From: JAJVID01 sp963743425
GTDB taxonomy: Bacteria; Acidobacteriota; Blastocatellia; RBC074
Assembly (NCBI GenBank): GCA_963743425.1
Contig: CAVUPU010000001.1
Location: 558,001 to 622,000, forward strand
DNA: 64,000 nt
Reading direction: 5' to 3'
The notes beneath the pieces were generated by a model. The model ran no database searches, was not told where the DNA came from, and was given only the letters and a program-made list of their open reading frames with translations. Positions 17,199-26,518 of this stretch are shown in pieces. Position 1 is the first letter of the stretch, and every line of letters starts with the position of its first letter. A program made the translations under genes and the position numbers.

Positions 17199-18203
17199 TC
17201 ATTGCAATTTCGAGACGGCTATTTCTATCACGTTGTGGATGGCCAGAAGGGTGGAGGGATCGGTCGCCAGTAAAATCGCTGAGGTAAGGATCGCTGCAAA
17301 ACAGATCCAGGGCCAGGTTTTGAAAGTCCGCCCGTCTGGCGAAAGGTTGTCGAGTGTGGCCAGTTGGGTCAATCGCCGCACGCGTTGCGCAATTCCGCCC
17401 GCGTCATCGCCAATGAGCAATGCCCCGGCGGGCATCGCGGGTTTGACTCCTTTGGGGACGAGTCGCGCGATCTTGACCAGCGTCGAAGCCAGATCGAGCG
17501 CGACATTGCCTCCGCCTCTCGCGGCGTGTTCATCAGCGGACGCTTCCGAAGCTTCGGCCCATGCGCGATCGAGGCTCGCGCCGCTGGGGACGATCGCCAG
17601 CGCGTCGCGGCAGGCGCGCAGCAAGGCGCGTTTGAGATTGTCTCTGGCCGCGAGGTGTCCGCTTTCGTGCGCGATTGCAGCGTCCATCTCTTCGCGAGTC
17701 AGCGATTGAAACAGATGATCGGCGATGAAGAGTTTCGGGCGAATGACGCCGACGATCGCGATGACAGGGAACTGATGGCGCAAACGATAAGCCGGGACCC
17801 GGATTTGATCGAACCTGACAGGCTCGGCGACGCGCAGCCAATCTTTGATCAGCCTGCGGGTTGCGATCCACGCCGCGAAGCCGCGCCACAGCGCGAGCGC
17901 CAACCCGGCAGCCGAGATAGCCGCCAGAACGCTGAGTTTCAGACTGACCGGTTCGACGCCGCGCCGGGGTTCGTACGCGATGTAGGATGGCGCCAGCAAC
18001 GCGCCGACGCAGACGGCGGCGATGATCGAGGGAAAGACGCGCAGCGCGAAGAGCAGTCGCGCCCGCGCCTCGGCCGGCCAGTCTTCGGCGCGGGCGCGAA
18101 ACACGCGCCACAACGCGGAGGTCAGCAGCGCGGCCACCGCGCCCGTCGCGAGCAACGTCGCCAAAGCCAGACAGATTCCCAGCAATTCGAACATCGGCTT
18201 CAA
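17199..18203 (-). CDS. BlaR1/MecR1-like M56 membrane metalloprotease
   Basis: 334 residues with four or five hydrophobic helices. The M56 zinc motif HESGHL sits in a cytosolic loop after EEMDAAIA. There is no penicillin-binding sensor domain after the last helix, so this is a short M56 protein rather than a full BlaR1. Its start overlaps the stop of the BlaI-like repressor by four bases (ATGA type), so the two are translationally coupled. By family precedent the protease inactivates its partner repressor on an envelope signal. The cue is unknown. Confidence 0.83.
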   Translation of the reverse strand: MKPMFELLGICLALATLLATGAVAALLTSALWRVFRARAEDWPAEARARLLFALRVFPSIIAAVCVGALLAPSYIAYEPRRGVEPVSLKLSVLAAISAAGLALALWRGFAAWIATRRLIKDWLRVAEPVRFDQIRVPAYRLRHQFPVIAIVGVIRPKLFIADHLFQSLTREEMDAAIAHESGHLAARDNLKRALLRACRDALAIVPSGASLDRAWAEASEASADEHAARGGGNVALDLASTLVKIARLVPKGVKPAMPAGALLIGDDAGGIAQRVRRLTQLATLDNLSPDGRTFKTWPWICFAAILTSAILLATDPSTLLAIHNVIEIAVSKLQ

Positions 18204-18649
18204 TCCTTTCGTGGCGCCGCGCGGCGTTTCTCCTTAATCAACCGGTCGAGTTCATCGAGCAGCGCGCGGTCGCGCTCGCTCACCGCGTCAATGATGCAGG
18301 CCAGGATCGGCTCGACGCCGTCCGAACCTCGACCCAGGAGCTTGTCGATCACGTCACGAGCGACGCCGCGCTCGAATTCATCGGGAGAAACCCGTGGCGA
18401 GTAGAAGAACGCGCGGCCTTCCTTGCGCCTGTCGAGCAACCCCTTCTTGTGTAAACGGTCGAGCGTCGTCATCAGCGTCGTGTAGGCCAGACGGCCCTCG
18501 AAGGCCACCTGAATGTCGCGCACACTGACCTCCGCCATCTTTTCGGGACGCCGCCATATCAACTCCATCACCTTGCGTTCGAGCGGCCCGAGTTCAGAGA
18601 CCATCTCGCCAGTTCGTTTGGATCTTTGCGGTGTGAAGCGGAGTTTCAT
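18200..18649 (-). CDS. BlaI/MecI/CopY-family transcriptional repressor
   Basis: 149 residues from ATG 18649. It has the typical winged-helix pattern LGPLERKVMELIWRRPE, SVRDIQVAF, AYTTLMTTLDRLHKKGLLDRR and GRAFFYSP, then a helical dimerisation tail. First gene of a two-gene unit with the M56 protease. It starts almost back-to-back with the rightward gene at 18654, so it may control both. I could not identify a clean TACA/TGTA operator. Confidence 0.88.
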   Translation of the reverse strand: MKLRFTPQRSKRTGEMVSELGPLERKVMELIWRRPEKMAEVSVRDIQVAFEGRLAYTTLMTTLDRLHKKGLLDRRKEGRAFFYSPRVSPDEFERGVARDVIDKLLGRGSDGVEPILACIIDAVSERDRALLDELDRLIKEKRRAAPRKD

Positions 18650-18653
18650 ACGG

Positions 18654-19043
18654 GTGAGTATTCGTGACAAGGGAGGTTCTGTCAAACATTACACTGGATG
18701 GGATGAAGAGAAACCCGTGCGCTTCAGGCTCGAAACGCCCGATGGCAAACAGGGCTTCATCGATCTGAATCTGAGCGGAACAAACGTCCGGAAAGAGGTC
18801 AGGCTACTGAGCCGATTTGAAGACCACCTGCTGGCCGAAAATCCCAGGCTGAAACACAAATGGAGCGCGGACATATGGGCGGCGATTGAGAAGGGGCATG
18901 TCTACGCGGGAATGACCGGGGAGCAGGTGAAGATGAGTTGGGGAGAACCCGATAAAGTCACTCGCACGGCGGCTGGCGAGGTGTGGACCTATCCGAGCGG
19001 CTCGCTGGTCTTCAAGAGGGGTATCTTGACCGGGTCGCAGTGA
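18654..19043 (+). CDS. small protein with BamE/SmpA-like C-terminal domain
   Basis: Open frame with coherent protein sequence from about 18690 (WDEEKPVRFRLETPDGKQGF) to the stop at 19043. The C-terminal part GHVYAGMTGEQVKMSWGEPD...EVWTYPSGSLVF has the GMT-x-x-x-V-x-x-x-WGxPD pattern of the BamE/SmpA/OmlA fold. No ATG is in frame at the right place; GTG 18654 is the best start, five bases from the divergent repressor start. No signal peptide is visible, so either the start is wrong or the 5' end has been lost. Function unknown. Confidence 0.5.
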   Translation: MSIRDKGGSVKHYTGWDEEKPVRFRLETPDGKQGFIDLNLSGTNVRKEVRLLSRFEDHLLAENPRLKHKWSADIWAAIEKGHVYAGMTGEQVKMSWGEPDKVTRTAAGEVWTYPSGSLVFKRGILTGSQ

Positions 19044-19045
19044 TT

Positions 19046-19189
19046 GCGGATTGCGGATTGCGGATTGCGGATTGCGGATTGCGGATTGATGAAGAGATCC
19101 TACAATTATGTTCTTCGCGTTTTGCCATTTCAGATTGCCGATAGAGGATCAAAAAATCCGCAATCCGCAATCCGCAATCCGCAATCACC
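19046..19189. repeat. GCGGATT-heptamer inverted repeat, locus 2
   Basis: Six GCGGATT units (19046-19087) begin two bases after a stop codon and face four AATCCGC units (19155-19182). The spacer differs from locus 1. Translation of this repeat gives runs of IADCGLR, which should not be annotated as protein. Confidence 0.9.
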
Positions 19190-19235
19190 GCTCCCCGTTG
19201 AAAAGTGGCCGCATATCCCATACTGTTTGCCTGCG

Positions 19236-20774
19236 ATGGCTGCGAAATACTGTCCCACTTGTCAAAAAGCTTTCACCTCGACTGACCGCCTGTGTCTGGA
19301 CGACGGCTCAGTTCTGTCGTTGAACGATCCCTATCATCTGGTGGGCAGGACTCTGCTCGACAAATATCGTATTGACGCTCTGGTGGGGTTGGGAGGAATG
19401 GGCGCCGTTTATTACGCCTATCATTCCGGCATAGACCGCAGCGTCGCCTTCAAGATCCTTCAGCCGAATGTAGCTCTCAGCGACGAGCACGTGGTGGAGC
19501 TGTTCCAGCGCGAGGCGAAGCTGGCGGGACGGCTCTCGCATGAAAACATCGCGGACGTGAAGGACGCCGGGCACACCGATGAAGGCCTCGCTTACATAGT
19601 CATGGAGTGGCTCGAAGGGCGCACGCTCGACGAAGCGCTGTTGAGTCAAGGGCGGTTCAGCTTCGGTCGCGCAGTCGCAATCGCGCGCCAGATTGCCGCC
19701 GCGCTCGGCGAGGCTCACCGCAAACATGTCGTCCACCGCGATCTCAAACCGGGGAACATCATGCTCATTGATTCGCCCCGCAGGCGCGATCACGTCAAGG
19801 TGCTGGACTTCGGCATCGGAAAGGCGCTCGGAGAGACAAAGGCCGGCTCTATGGTTTCGATCGTGGTGGGCACGCCGCATTACGCCAGCCCGGAGCAGTT
19901 GACCGTGGGCGGGCGCATTGACGGGCGTTCGGACATCTACTCGCTCGGCGTCATTCTTTACCGGATGATCGGCGGGAAGCCGCCCTTCAACAGCCCCTCG
20001 ATGGGCGAAGTGATCCAGATGCAATTGACCGCGGAACCGGCGCCCCTCTTCACACTGCGGCCCGAGACGCCGCCCGCAATAGAACGTCTGGTCAACAGCA
20101 TGCTCGCGAAAGACCCGGCGCGGCGACCTCAGAGCGCCGCTGAAGTGATTGCGGCGCTCGACCAGACGCTCCCTCATCCGGAGAAGGACGATGTCGCGCC
20201 GACCGGAGAAACAACCATTCAAAGAGGGCATAATCCGCTCGAACGGACAACGGAAGGGATGTACGCCGCTCCGCCTTCGCGCGGAACATTCTCGACCAAC
20301 GTTCAGCGGACAAACCGTATCAAACCTTCCGCGGCCTATGCGACGATAATCGGAGCGATGTTGGTCGCTGTAGGCTATGGCATTTATCGCTACGCCTCCA
20401 GCGGCGCCGCGAGCGATGTTCTACAGGAGAGACCGGTTGTGGCCACGGCCCAGCCAACGCCTTCGACGGCTGTCACGGGAGGGCCGACGCCATCGCCGAA
20501 TCCAACCGCTGACGTAACGCCGCCGCCAGGAACAAACCCCGGCGCCCAGGATCGTCGGGAGGAGAATTCGGCGCCGGTAAATCGCTCGCGGCAGGACGAT
20601 CGACGATTGGCGGATAAACATTTCGAGCAGTCGAAGGCGCTGTACCTTCGAGGCGATTATCGTGCCGCGCTCCGCAAGTGTGATGAGGCGCTCAGGCTCG
20701 ATCCGCAGCATGGAAGGGCGCAAGAGCTTAAACGCAAGATCAATGACGCGATCAATATTTTGAAACCTCAATAG
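19236..20774 (+). CDS. zinc-ribbon Ser/Thr protein kinase with membrane anchor and TPR-like tail
   Basis: 512 residues from ATG 19236. An N-terminal Cys ribbon (CPTCQKAF...RLCLDDG) precedes a Hanks-type kinase: P-loop GLGGMGAVYYA, catalytic Lys in VAFKIL (about residue 73), HRDLKPGN, DFGIGK, and YASPEQ as the APE equivalent. After the kinase is a membrane helix near residue 370 (AYATIIGAMLVAVGYGIY). A Pro/Thr linker and a single TPR-like helix pair (SKALYLRGDYRAALRKCDEALRLD) follow, outside the membrane. All catalytic residues are present. It is followed after six bases by the pseudocaspase, with which it is probably co-transcribed. Confidence 0.88.
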   Translation: MAAKYCPTCQKAFTSTDRLCLDDGSVLSLNDPYHLVGRTLLDKYRIDALVGLGGMGAVYYAYHSGIDRSVAFKILQPNVALSDEHVVELFQREAKLAGRLSHENIADVKDAGHTDEGLAYIVMEWLEGRTLDEALLSQGRFSFGRAVAIARQIAAALGEAHRKHVVHRDLKPGNIMLIDSPRRRDHVKVLDFGIGKALGETKAGSMVSIVVGTPHYASPEQLTVGGRIDGRSDIYSLGVILYRMIGGKPPFNSPSMGEVIQMQLTAEPAPLFTLRPETPPAIERLVNSMLAKDPARRPQSAAEVIAALDQTLPHPEKDDVAPTGETTIQRGHNPLERTTEGMYAAPPSRGTFSTNVQRTNRIKPSAAYATIIGAMLVAVGYGIYRYASSGAASDVLQERPVVATAQPTPSTAVTGGPTPSPNPTADVTPPPGTNPGAQDRREENSAPVNRSRQDDRRLADKHFEQSKALYLRGDYRAALRKCDEALRLDPQHGRAQELKRKINDAINILKPQ

Positions 20775-20780
20775 GTCTCT

Positions 20781-23024
20781 ATGTCAAAAATGTTTCTGAC
20801 ATTGTTCGTCATCGGCTCCGCCGCGCTGATTTCGTCTTCGGCGAAAGCGCATTTGCCATTTCAGGAGCCTCGCCCGTTGACGCTCCGCCAGATAGAGCAA
20901 TTGATCGAGAGCAGAATTGATGACGAAGTCATAGCGCGCGAGATACGCGAGCGGGGCCTGGCCTTCAGGCTTCCCGCGGCGACGCTCGAACAATTGGTCA
21001 AGCGCGGCGCGGGCGAGCAGACCAGGCAATCGCTTCTGCGGCAGGAAGAACGCGCCGCATACGCGGCTTACTTGAATGAAAAGCAGGACCCCTCGAAGCG
21101 ACTGGCGCTGGGCAAAGAGTTCTTGCGCCGACATCCGGAGAGCGAACACGCCTCGGAGGTCGAGTCGGGAAACCGTCGCGCGACGCTCGAAATCTTCAAC
21201 GCATTTTCCAAGGCTTTCTCGGCCAACCCGGATGCGGCGAGTCTCGACCGGTTGCTGGCGATGGGGCGCGAGATATTGAGCCGGGGGCCAGATCGGGCGG
21301 TCGCCGCGCAGGTTACGTCGCAACTTGCTCTGGGCACGGGACGCGGAATGATCGGCGGTTTTTACAGCGATCTCGAACAGAGCCGGGCATACTCCAGTCA
21401 GGCTCTCGATCTGTTGGAGGAGACGACTCCGCCGGCCGGCATCGACGCCGCAGAGTACGCGAGGCTGCGCGCCAACAGTCTCAGCCTCATCTATCAATGC
21501 CAGGGGCTTTACCTGCTGCGTCAGCCGAATCCCGACGCCGAACGGGCGATAGATTTTCTCAACAAAGCCGCTGAATCGAAGGGCGGCCCGAGCGCCAATG
21601 ATCCGAACACCTACTGGCTGCGCGCGCTCGCCTACGACCTGATCTACCAAAAGCTGATCGAGAAGTATCAGGCCCTTCAGAAGAGTCAGAGGACCAGCAA
21701 GCAGGGGCAATCGCTTTGCGCGGAAATCAATCCGGTCGCAAACAATCTGATAGAGGACTACGCGCGCGTCATTTCCCTGAGCGCCGCCTCCGGCTCGCGC
21801 CAATTGCACGAGGAGGCGCTGACCGCGCTCAAATCGCTCTCGACCACCGACCGGCCCTGCCTCGCCGGGCGAACCGAACTCCTCGATGAACTGCCGGCGG
21901 AGGAGAACCGCTTCGCGCTGGTCATAGGAGTCGAAGATTATCTGGACGAGCGCGTCGGCAAATTCAATTACGCGGCGTCCGGCGCGAGCGCAGTGGCCGA
22001 CGCGCTCGCGCGCCACGCGGGATTTCGCAAAGAGAAGATCGTTCTGCTTGCAACCGGCGGACCGGCTGAGCGACAGCCGCTGCGCAGCGTGATCCTGCGG
22101 CGCCTGGCGAATCTGCCCGATCGCGTTTCTGGCGACGGCCTTTTGCTGATCTATTTCGCCGGCCATGTAGTTGAGCGCGGGGGGAAGAATTATCTGCTCC
22201 CAGCCGACGCGCTGACCGGCAATGACGCGTTGCTCGCGGAGACCGCCATCAGCGTCGATCGGATCAAAGAGTTGATCCGGGCGAGCGGCGTCGGCCAGGT
22301 AATGCTCGTCTTCGACGCGTTTCGACAGGACCCTCTCAGCGTAGCGTTCATACGCGGATTGACTTTCGACACCCGCAATCAGGAGGCGTCTGCGTTCGCC
22401 ATGCTGCTGGCCACTGGCGTCGGGCAGCGCGCTTACGAGTCACAAACGAAAAAGCAGAGCTATTTCACCGCCGCGTTGATCGAAGCTCTGAAAGGCCGGG
22501 CGGCAGGCGGCGGGCGTGAGGTCACGCTCGATCGGCTCGTCAAATATTTGCAGACGAATGTGCCGGCGGAGGCTCAGCGTGATTTAGGCGCCGGCGCGCA
22601 ACAGCTCCCGCTGGCCTTTATTGAAGGCTATCAGTCCGATGAGTTGACGCTGGCCATCTCTGAAAGCGGAGCGCCGCCGGCTAAACCCGACCCGGCTGAA
22701 TTGACGCGCGCCGCCAGGACCATTCACGTCCGCTCGAAGACGATCTTTCTCACGCCGAAATTGCTGGAAGATGAATTGCTCAAACAGCCCGACTTTCAGG
22801 CGCTCGGGCTGACGATCGTCTCAGCGGACACAGACGCTGATCTGGTGGTGGATGTGACGCTGCCTTTCCTGAGCTGGACGTGGACTTACGTCGTTACGCA
22901 TCGAACCAGCAACACTCAGCTCGCCAACGGCAAAATAAGGGAGATCACCGCCGGTCTCGCGTCGCCCAAACTGGCGAAGGATCTGATTGCGAGCCTGCAA
23001 ACGTTGCGAACGACCAGGAAGTGA
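20781..23024 (+). CDS. caspase-fold (C14) protein, catalytic Cys replaced by Phe
   Basis: 747 residues with a signal peptide (FLTLFVIGSAALISSSAKA). Residues 30-370 are helical, TPR-like. From about residue 375 comes a caspase/metacaspase p20 fold: RFALVIGVEDYLDER, KEKIVLL, LLLIYFAGHVVERGG (His strand) and VMLVFDAFRQDP. Active homologues have DACR in the last motif. Here the Cys is Phe, so the protein should be a pseudo-protease with a binding role. The C-terminus continues about 230 residues with no recognised domain. It follows the Ser/Thr kinase by six bases. Confidence 0.8.
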   Translation: MSKMFLTLFVIGSAALISSSAKAHLPFQEPRPLTLRQIEQLIESRIDDEVIAREIRERGLAFRLPAATLEQLVKRGAGEQTRQSLLRQEERAAYAAYLNEKQDPSKRLALGKEFLRRHPESEHASEVESGNRRATLEIFNAFSKAFSANPDAASLDRLLAMGREILSRGPDRAVAAQVTSQLALGTGRGMIGGFYSDLEQSRAYSSQALDLLEETTPPAGIDAAEYARLRANSLSLIYQCQGLYLLRQPNPDAERAIDFLNKAAESKGGPSANDPNTYWLRALAYDLIYQKLIEKYQALQKSQRTSKQGQSLCAEINPVANNLIEDYARVISLSAASGSRQLHEEALTALKSLSTTDRPCLAGRTELLDELPAEENRFALVIGVEDYLDERVGKFNYAASGASAVADALARHAGFRKEKIVLLATGGPAERQPLRSVILRRLANLPDRVSGDGLLLIYFAGHVVERGGKNYLLPADALTGNDALLAETAISVDRIKELIRASGVGQVMLVFDAFRQDPLSVAFIRGLTFDTRNQEASAFAMLLATGVGQRAYESQTKKQSYFTAALIEALKGRAAGGGREVTLDRLVKYLQTNVPAEAQRDLGAGAQQLPLAFIEGYQSDELTLAISESGAPPAKPDPAELTRAARTIHVRSKTIFLTPKLLEDELLKQPDFQALGLTIVSADTDADLVVDVTLPFLSWTWTYVVTHRTSNTQLANGKIREITAGLASPKLAKDLIASLQTLRTTRK

Positions 23025-23027
23025 TAT

Positions 23028-23129
23028 GCCACAGAGCCACAGAGCCATAGAGCCACAGAGTTAGACAGAGTGATAAAGCGGCGCTCAGTCTCTCTCCCAC
23101 TGTGTTTATCTCTGTGTATGCGGTGGCGA
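23028..23129. repeat. degenerate inverted repeat of CCACAGAG units
   Basis: Four 8-base units (CCACAGAG-like, one CCATAGAG) face a weaker complementary tract (CTCTGTGTAT...GGTGGC). About 100 bases between the pseudocaspase stop and pgk; the same design as the heptamer elements but more decayed. Confidence 0.6.
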
Positions 23130-23246
23130 GTCCTGCGGTTTTGCTCAACCCATAAAGTTGTGGTAACTTCCGCCACTATTTCAGACCTGTTTATCCCGAC
23201 CTGACAAATGCGTCATCTGCTCGAACAATCTCAGGAAGGAAGAAGT

Positions 23247-24444
23247 ATGTCCAAGCTTTCCATTCGCGACCTCGACCTGGCGGGGAAGCGGGTTTTCATC
23301 CGAGTTGATTTCAACGTCCCGCTCGAAGACGGCAAGGTCTCCGACGACACGCGCATCAGGGCGGCAATCCCGACGATTCAGTTCGCGATTGATAAAGGCG
23401 CGCGCGTGATTCTGGCCTCGCACCTGGGCCGCCCCAAGGGGCAACGCAATATGAAATACTCGCTCAAACCGGTGGCCGAACATCTGTCGAAATTGATCGG
23501 GCGACCGGTCGCGTTCGCCGGCGATTGCGTCGGCGAGGAGGCCGCAAGGGTCATCGATGCGATGAAAGACGGCGATATCGCGCTGCTCGAAAACCTGCGC
23601 TTTCATCCCGAAGAGGAGGCCAACGATCCTAAGTTCGCCGAACAGTTGGCCTCGTTGTGCGACCTTTACGTCAACGACGCGTTCGGTTCGGCCCATCGCG
23701 CGCACGCCTCGACCGAAGGAATAACGAAGTTCGTCAAACAGTCCGCCGCCGGATTCCTGATGGAGAGGGAACTGCGCTATCTGATCGAAGCTTTGAGCAA
23801 CCCGCGCCGGCCCTTTGTGGTGATCCTCGGCGGCGCGAAAGTTTCGGATAAGATTCAGGCGATCGAAAACCTGCTGAAATCAGCCGACGCGGTGTTGATC
23901 GGCGGCGCGATGGCCTACACGTTCCTCAAAGCTCGCGGGCTGGAAACAGGAAAGTCATTGGTCGAGCCGGACAAAACCGAGCTCGCCGGCAGGCTCGAAG
24001 CCGAGGCCAGAGAGCGCGGCGTCAATCTGCAATTGCCTGTTCGATCACGTCGTGGCGGCCAATCCCGACGACGGCGCGAACGCCGAGAACGTCAGCGTCG
24101 AGGCCACGCCCGCCGATAAGATGGGACTCGACATCGGCGAGGCTACGCGGACGGCTTACGGCGACGTCATCGCATCGGCGCAGACGATCATCTGGAATGG
24201 GCCGATGGGGATGTTCGAGAAACCGCCCTTTGACCGCGGAACCCTCGACGTCGCGCAAGCCGTCGTCGAGGCATCGGAAAAGAACGACGCGACCTCGATC
24301 ATCGGCGGCGGCGACAGCGTCGCGGCGATTCAGGAGACAGGCCTGGCCGACAAGATCACGCACATTTCGACCGGCGGCGGAGCCACGCTTGAATTGCTGG
24401 CGGGCGACACGCTGCCCGGCGTGGCTGCGCTGACCGAAAAGTAG
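23247..24444 (+). CDS. pgk: phosphoglycerate kinase (single +1 frameshift in this sequence)
   Basis: ATG 23247 follows GGAAGGAAG. The substrate-binding N-domain is intact: VFIRVDFNVPL, SHLGRPKG, LLENLRFHPEEE, NDAFGSAHRAHAST, GGAKVSDKI. The C-domain with IWNGPMGMFEKPPF and STGGGATLELL is also intact, but in the next frame. The break is at about 24045: GTTCGATCAC reads correctly (PVDHVVA) only if one base is removed. With that base gone the enzyme is about 398 residues, a normal length. It interconverts 1,3-bisphosphoglycerate and 3-phosphoglycerate in glycolysis. An essential gene is unlikely to be truly broken, so the extra base is probably a sequence error. tpiA is downstream. Confidence 0.93.
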
Positions 24445-24448
24445 CGGG

Positions 24449-24855
24449 AGTTCGTAGTCCCGCCTTATGGTCTTTGAAAATTAAACGCAACCACGTAGGG
24501 GCGGGTTTTCCCCGCCCTGGTCTGTGATCGAGGCGATTGGGCGGGGAAAACCCGCCCCTACGTTGGATTGTGTGGTTGCATTTATTTTTCAAGGACCATC
24601 AACCCACGGTATCGCAGGATTTTTCTTCCCGTCGCGTCAGCGACGATTGAAATCATCCGTCGCTGATGCGACGCGGGAATATTCTCCAACCGTCCCGTGG
24701 GTTGATGGTCTTTGAAAATTAAACGCAACCACGTAGGGGCGGGTTTTCCCCGCCCTGGTCTGTGATCGAGGCGATTGGGCGGGGAAAACCCGCCCCTACG
24801 TTGGATTGTGTGGTTGCATTTATTTTTCAAGGACCATAAGGCGGGACTACGAACT
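24449..24855. repeat. nested palindromes in order A-B-C-B-A'
   Basis: Outer arms A (AGTTCGTAGTCCCGCCTTAT, 24449) and A' (24833-24855) are complementary. Inside are two identical 133-base palindromes B (24467-24599 and 24705-24837; arms contain CGTAGGGGCGGGTTTTCC). Between them is a third palindrome C (24598-24708; arms CATCAACCCACGG and CCGTGGGTTGATG). The B copies share their edge bases ATGGT/ACCAT with A, so the arrangement looks like successive insertion of palindromes into palindromes. Confidence 0.85.
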
Positions 24856-24875
24856 GATTTCTCAAGGAGACTGTT

Positions 24876-26390
24876 ATGCGAATGCGATGGTTACTGCACA
24901 TGGTCGTATTGAAACTGTCTTTGTTGTCGCTGGCGCCGGTGGTTCTCGGTCAGACGACCGCCCCTCAACTATTCCGTCTGAACAAGATCGAGGTGGAAGG
25001 GTTGCGGAAGGTTAACAAGGAGAAGGTTATCGAAGCCTGCGGCCTGAAGATCGGCCAGGAGGTTGACCTGGGCGCGCTCAAGGCGGCGGCCAATCGCCTG
25101 CATAACAGCGGCTGGTTCACCCAGGTCACTTACCGTTACAATTTTTCCGAAGGTCAGATGGATGTGACCTTCGAGGTCGAAGAGAAAGTCCTCTCCACCG
25201 GCCCGGCCAAGCTTGGCGAGGTCGAATTTTTGGGATTGCGCGAAATTCAGCGCGACCTGGCCCTCAAAGAGAGCGGGTTGCAGCCAGGGCAGCTTGTTGA
25301 CCGCGACACGATTGAAGCCGCCGCGAAACGGTTGATGGCCACGGGGTATTTTTTGAGGGCCACTTTTCAGTATCAACAGTTGAGCGAACAGATACGTGTG
25401 ACCTTCGAGATGACAGAGCGCCGGTGGGACACGCCATGCGTTTTCGACAACTTCGTCTGGTTTACCAATCAAGAGTTGGTTGAAATCATTCGCCGGGATG
25501 TCCCGCCGTTTAACGGATCGGCGCCGGAGGCGGGCGTTGTGATCGAGCGCGTCACGAAGATACTCAACGGCCTGATTCAACAGCGCGGCCTGACCGGCCA
25601 GGTCAGCCACAGCTTCCTGTCGGGCGGTCAAAGTGGCGCGCATGTCTTTAGTGTCATCGGAGTCCCGCTGCCCATCTGCTCCGTGCAATTGACCGGGGCC
25701 TCGGTCACTGCGGCGTCGCAACTGCTCAAAGTTTTGAAGCCGCTGATTGACAAACAATATTCGCGCTCGCAGTTCATGGTCTACGTCGAAAACGACTTCC
25801 TGCCATATTACCGGCAACGCGGCTTCCTGCGCGCCGGATTCGGATCGCCGCAGGCCAAGCCGGCCGACGGCTCCGACAAGAAATGTAAGAACGGGGTTAC
25901 GGTGAATCTACCTGTGACCGAAGGGTCGCCTTACGTCTGGGATAAGGCTGAATGGACGGGCAATCAGGCGCTGACGGCGGCCGCGCTCGACGGCTTTCTT
26001 GCGATGAAATCCGGCGCGGTTGCGGACGGGCGGAAGATAAACTCCGGGTTGGACGCGGCCAGGTATGCGTACGCCAAACAGGGATTCATCGAAGCCGGGC
26101 TGATCGCCACGCCAAACTTCGACGACGCCAATCTTCGCGTCTCTTACCGCATCGCCGTCAAAGAAGGGCAGCAGTTCCGAATGGGCAGACTGCTGATCAC
26201 CGGCGTGCCGGAGAAAGAGATCGGTAAACTGCAGGAGCGATGGAAATTGAAGCCCGGCGATGTCTTTGACGCTTCCTATCCGAACGACTTTGTGGGAAAG
26301 CTGATAAAGGACGGCGCCAAGATAGCGCCGGGCGTAACGCCCAGCCCCGACCGCGCAAAGTTGACGGTTGATGTGGCGCTTACTTTTTGA
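24876..26390 (+). CDS. POTRA-repeat outer-membrane assembly-like protein
   Basis: 504 residues with a signal peptide (VVLKLSLLSLAPVVLGQ). Successive POTRA-type repeats are visible: FRLNKIEVEGLRKVNKEKVI with LKAAANRLHNSGWFTQVTY; LGEVEFLGLREIQRDL with IEAAAKRLMATGYF; and further units near residues 270, 360 and 430. No C-terminal beta-barrel follows, unlike BamA. The protein therefore appears to be a soluble periplasmic POTRA array that could work with a separate barrel protein; that is inference. It lies between pgk and tpiA, separated from each by palindromic repeats. Confidence 0.75.
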   Translation: MRMRWLLHMVVLKLSLLSLAPVVLGQTTAPQLFRLNKIEVEGLRKVNKEKVIEACGLKIGQEVDLGALKAAANRLHNSGWFTQVTYRYNFSEGQMDVTFEVEEKVLSTGPAKLGEVEFLGLREIQRDLALKESGLQPGQLVDRDTIEAAAKRLMATGYFLRATFQYQQLSEQIRVTFEMTERRWDTPCVFDNFVWFTNQELVEIIRRDVPPFNGSAPEAGVVIERVTKILNGLIQQRGLTGQVSHSFLSGGQSGAHVFSVIGVPLPICSVQLTGASVTAASQLLKVLKPLIDKQYSRSQFMVYVENDFLPYYRQRGFLRAGFGSPQAKPADGSDKKCKNGVTVNLPVTEGSPYVWDKAEWTGNQALTAAALDGFLAMKSGAVADGRKINSGLDAARYAYAKQGFIEAGLIATPNFDDANLRVSYRIAVKEGQQFRMGRLLITGVPEKEIGKLQERWKLKPGDVFDASYPNDFVGKLIKDGAKIAPGVTPSPDRAKLTVDVALTF

Positions 26391-26409
26391 GTTGGCAACC
26401 AACGTCATC

Positions 26410-26498
26410 GGATCAGTACCGCGAGCGGTAGCGAGCGTGGCTCCCATAATCCGGTTTTTAGTGGAAGCCACGCTCGCTATCGCTCGCGGTACTGATCC
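26410..26498. repeat. perfect palindrome between POTRA gene and tpiA
   Basis: Arms GGATCAGTACCGCGAGCGGT... (26410-26442) and its complement (26466-26498), 33 bases with one or two mismatches. The right arm ends 20 bases before the tpiA start. Confidence 0.85.
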
Positions 26499-26518
26499 GG
26501 CAAAATCCGAGGGAGTTA

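Noticed and set aside
19044..19235. N-terminal extension of the kinase reading IADCGLRIADCGL
   Set aside because: It is translation of the GCGGATT heptamer repeat; the kinase starts at 19236 with its zinc ribbon.
20784..22166. 460-codon leftward open frame opposite the pseudocaspase
   Set aside because: No motifs, Arg-rich; the rightward frame has signal peptide and caspase strands.
24356..24830. Two short leftward frames with identical N-termini
   Set aside because: They are translations of the two identical palindromes, without ribosome sites or protein-like composition.
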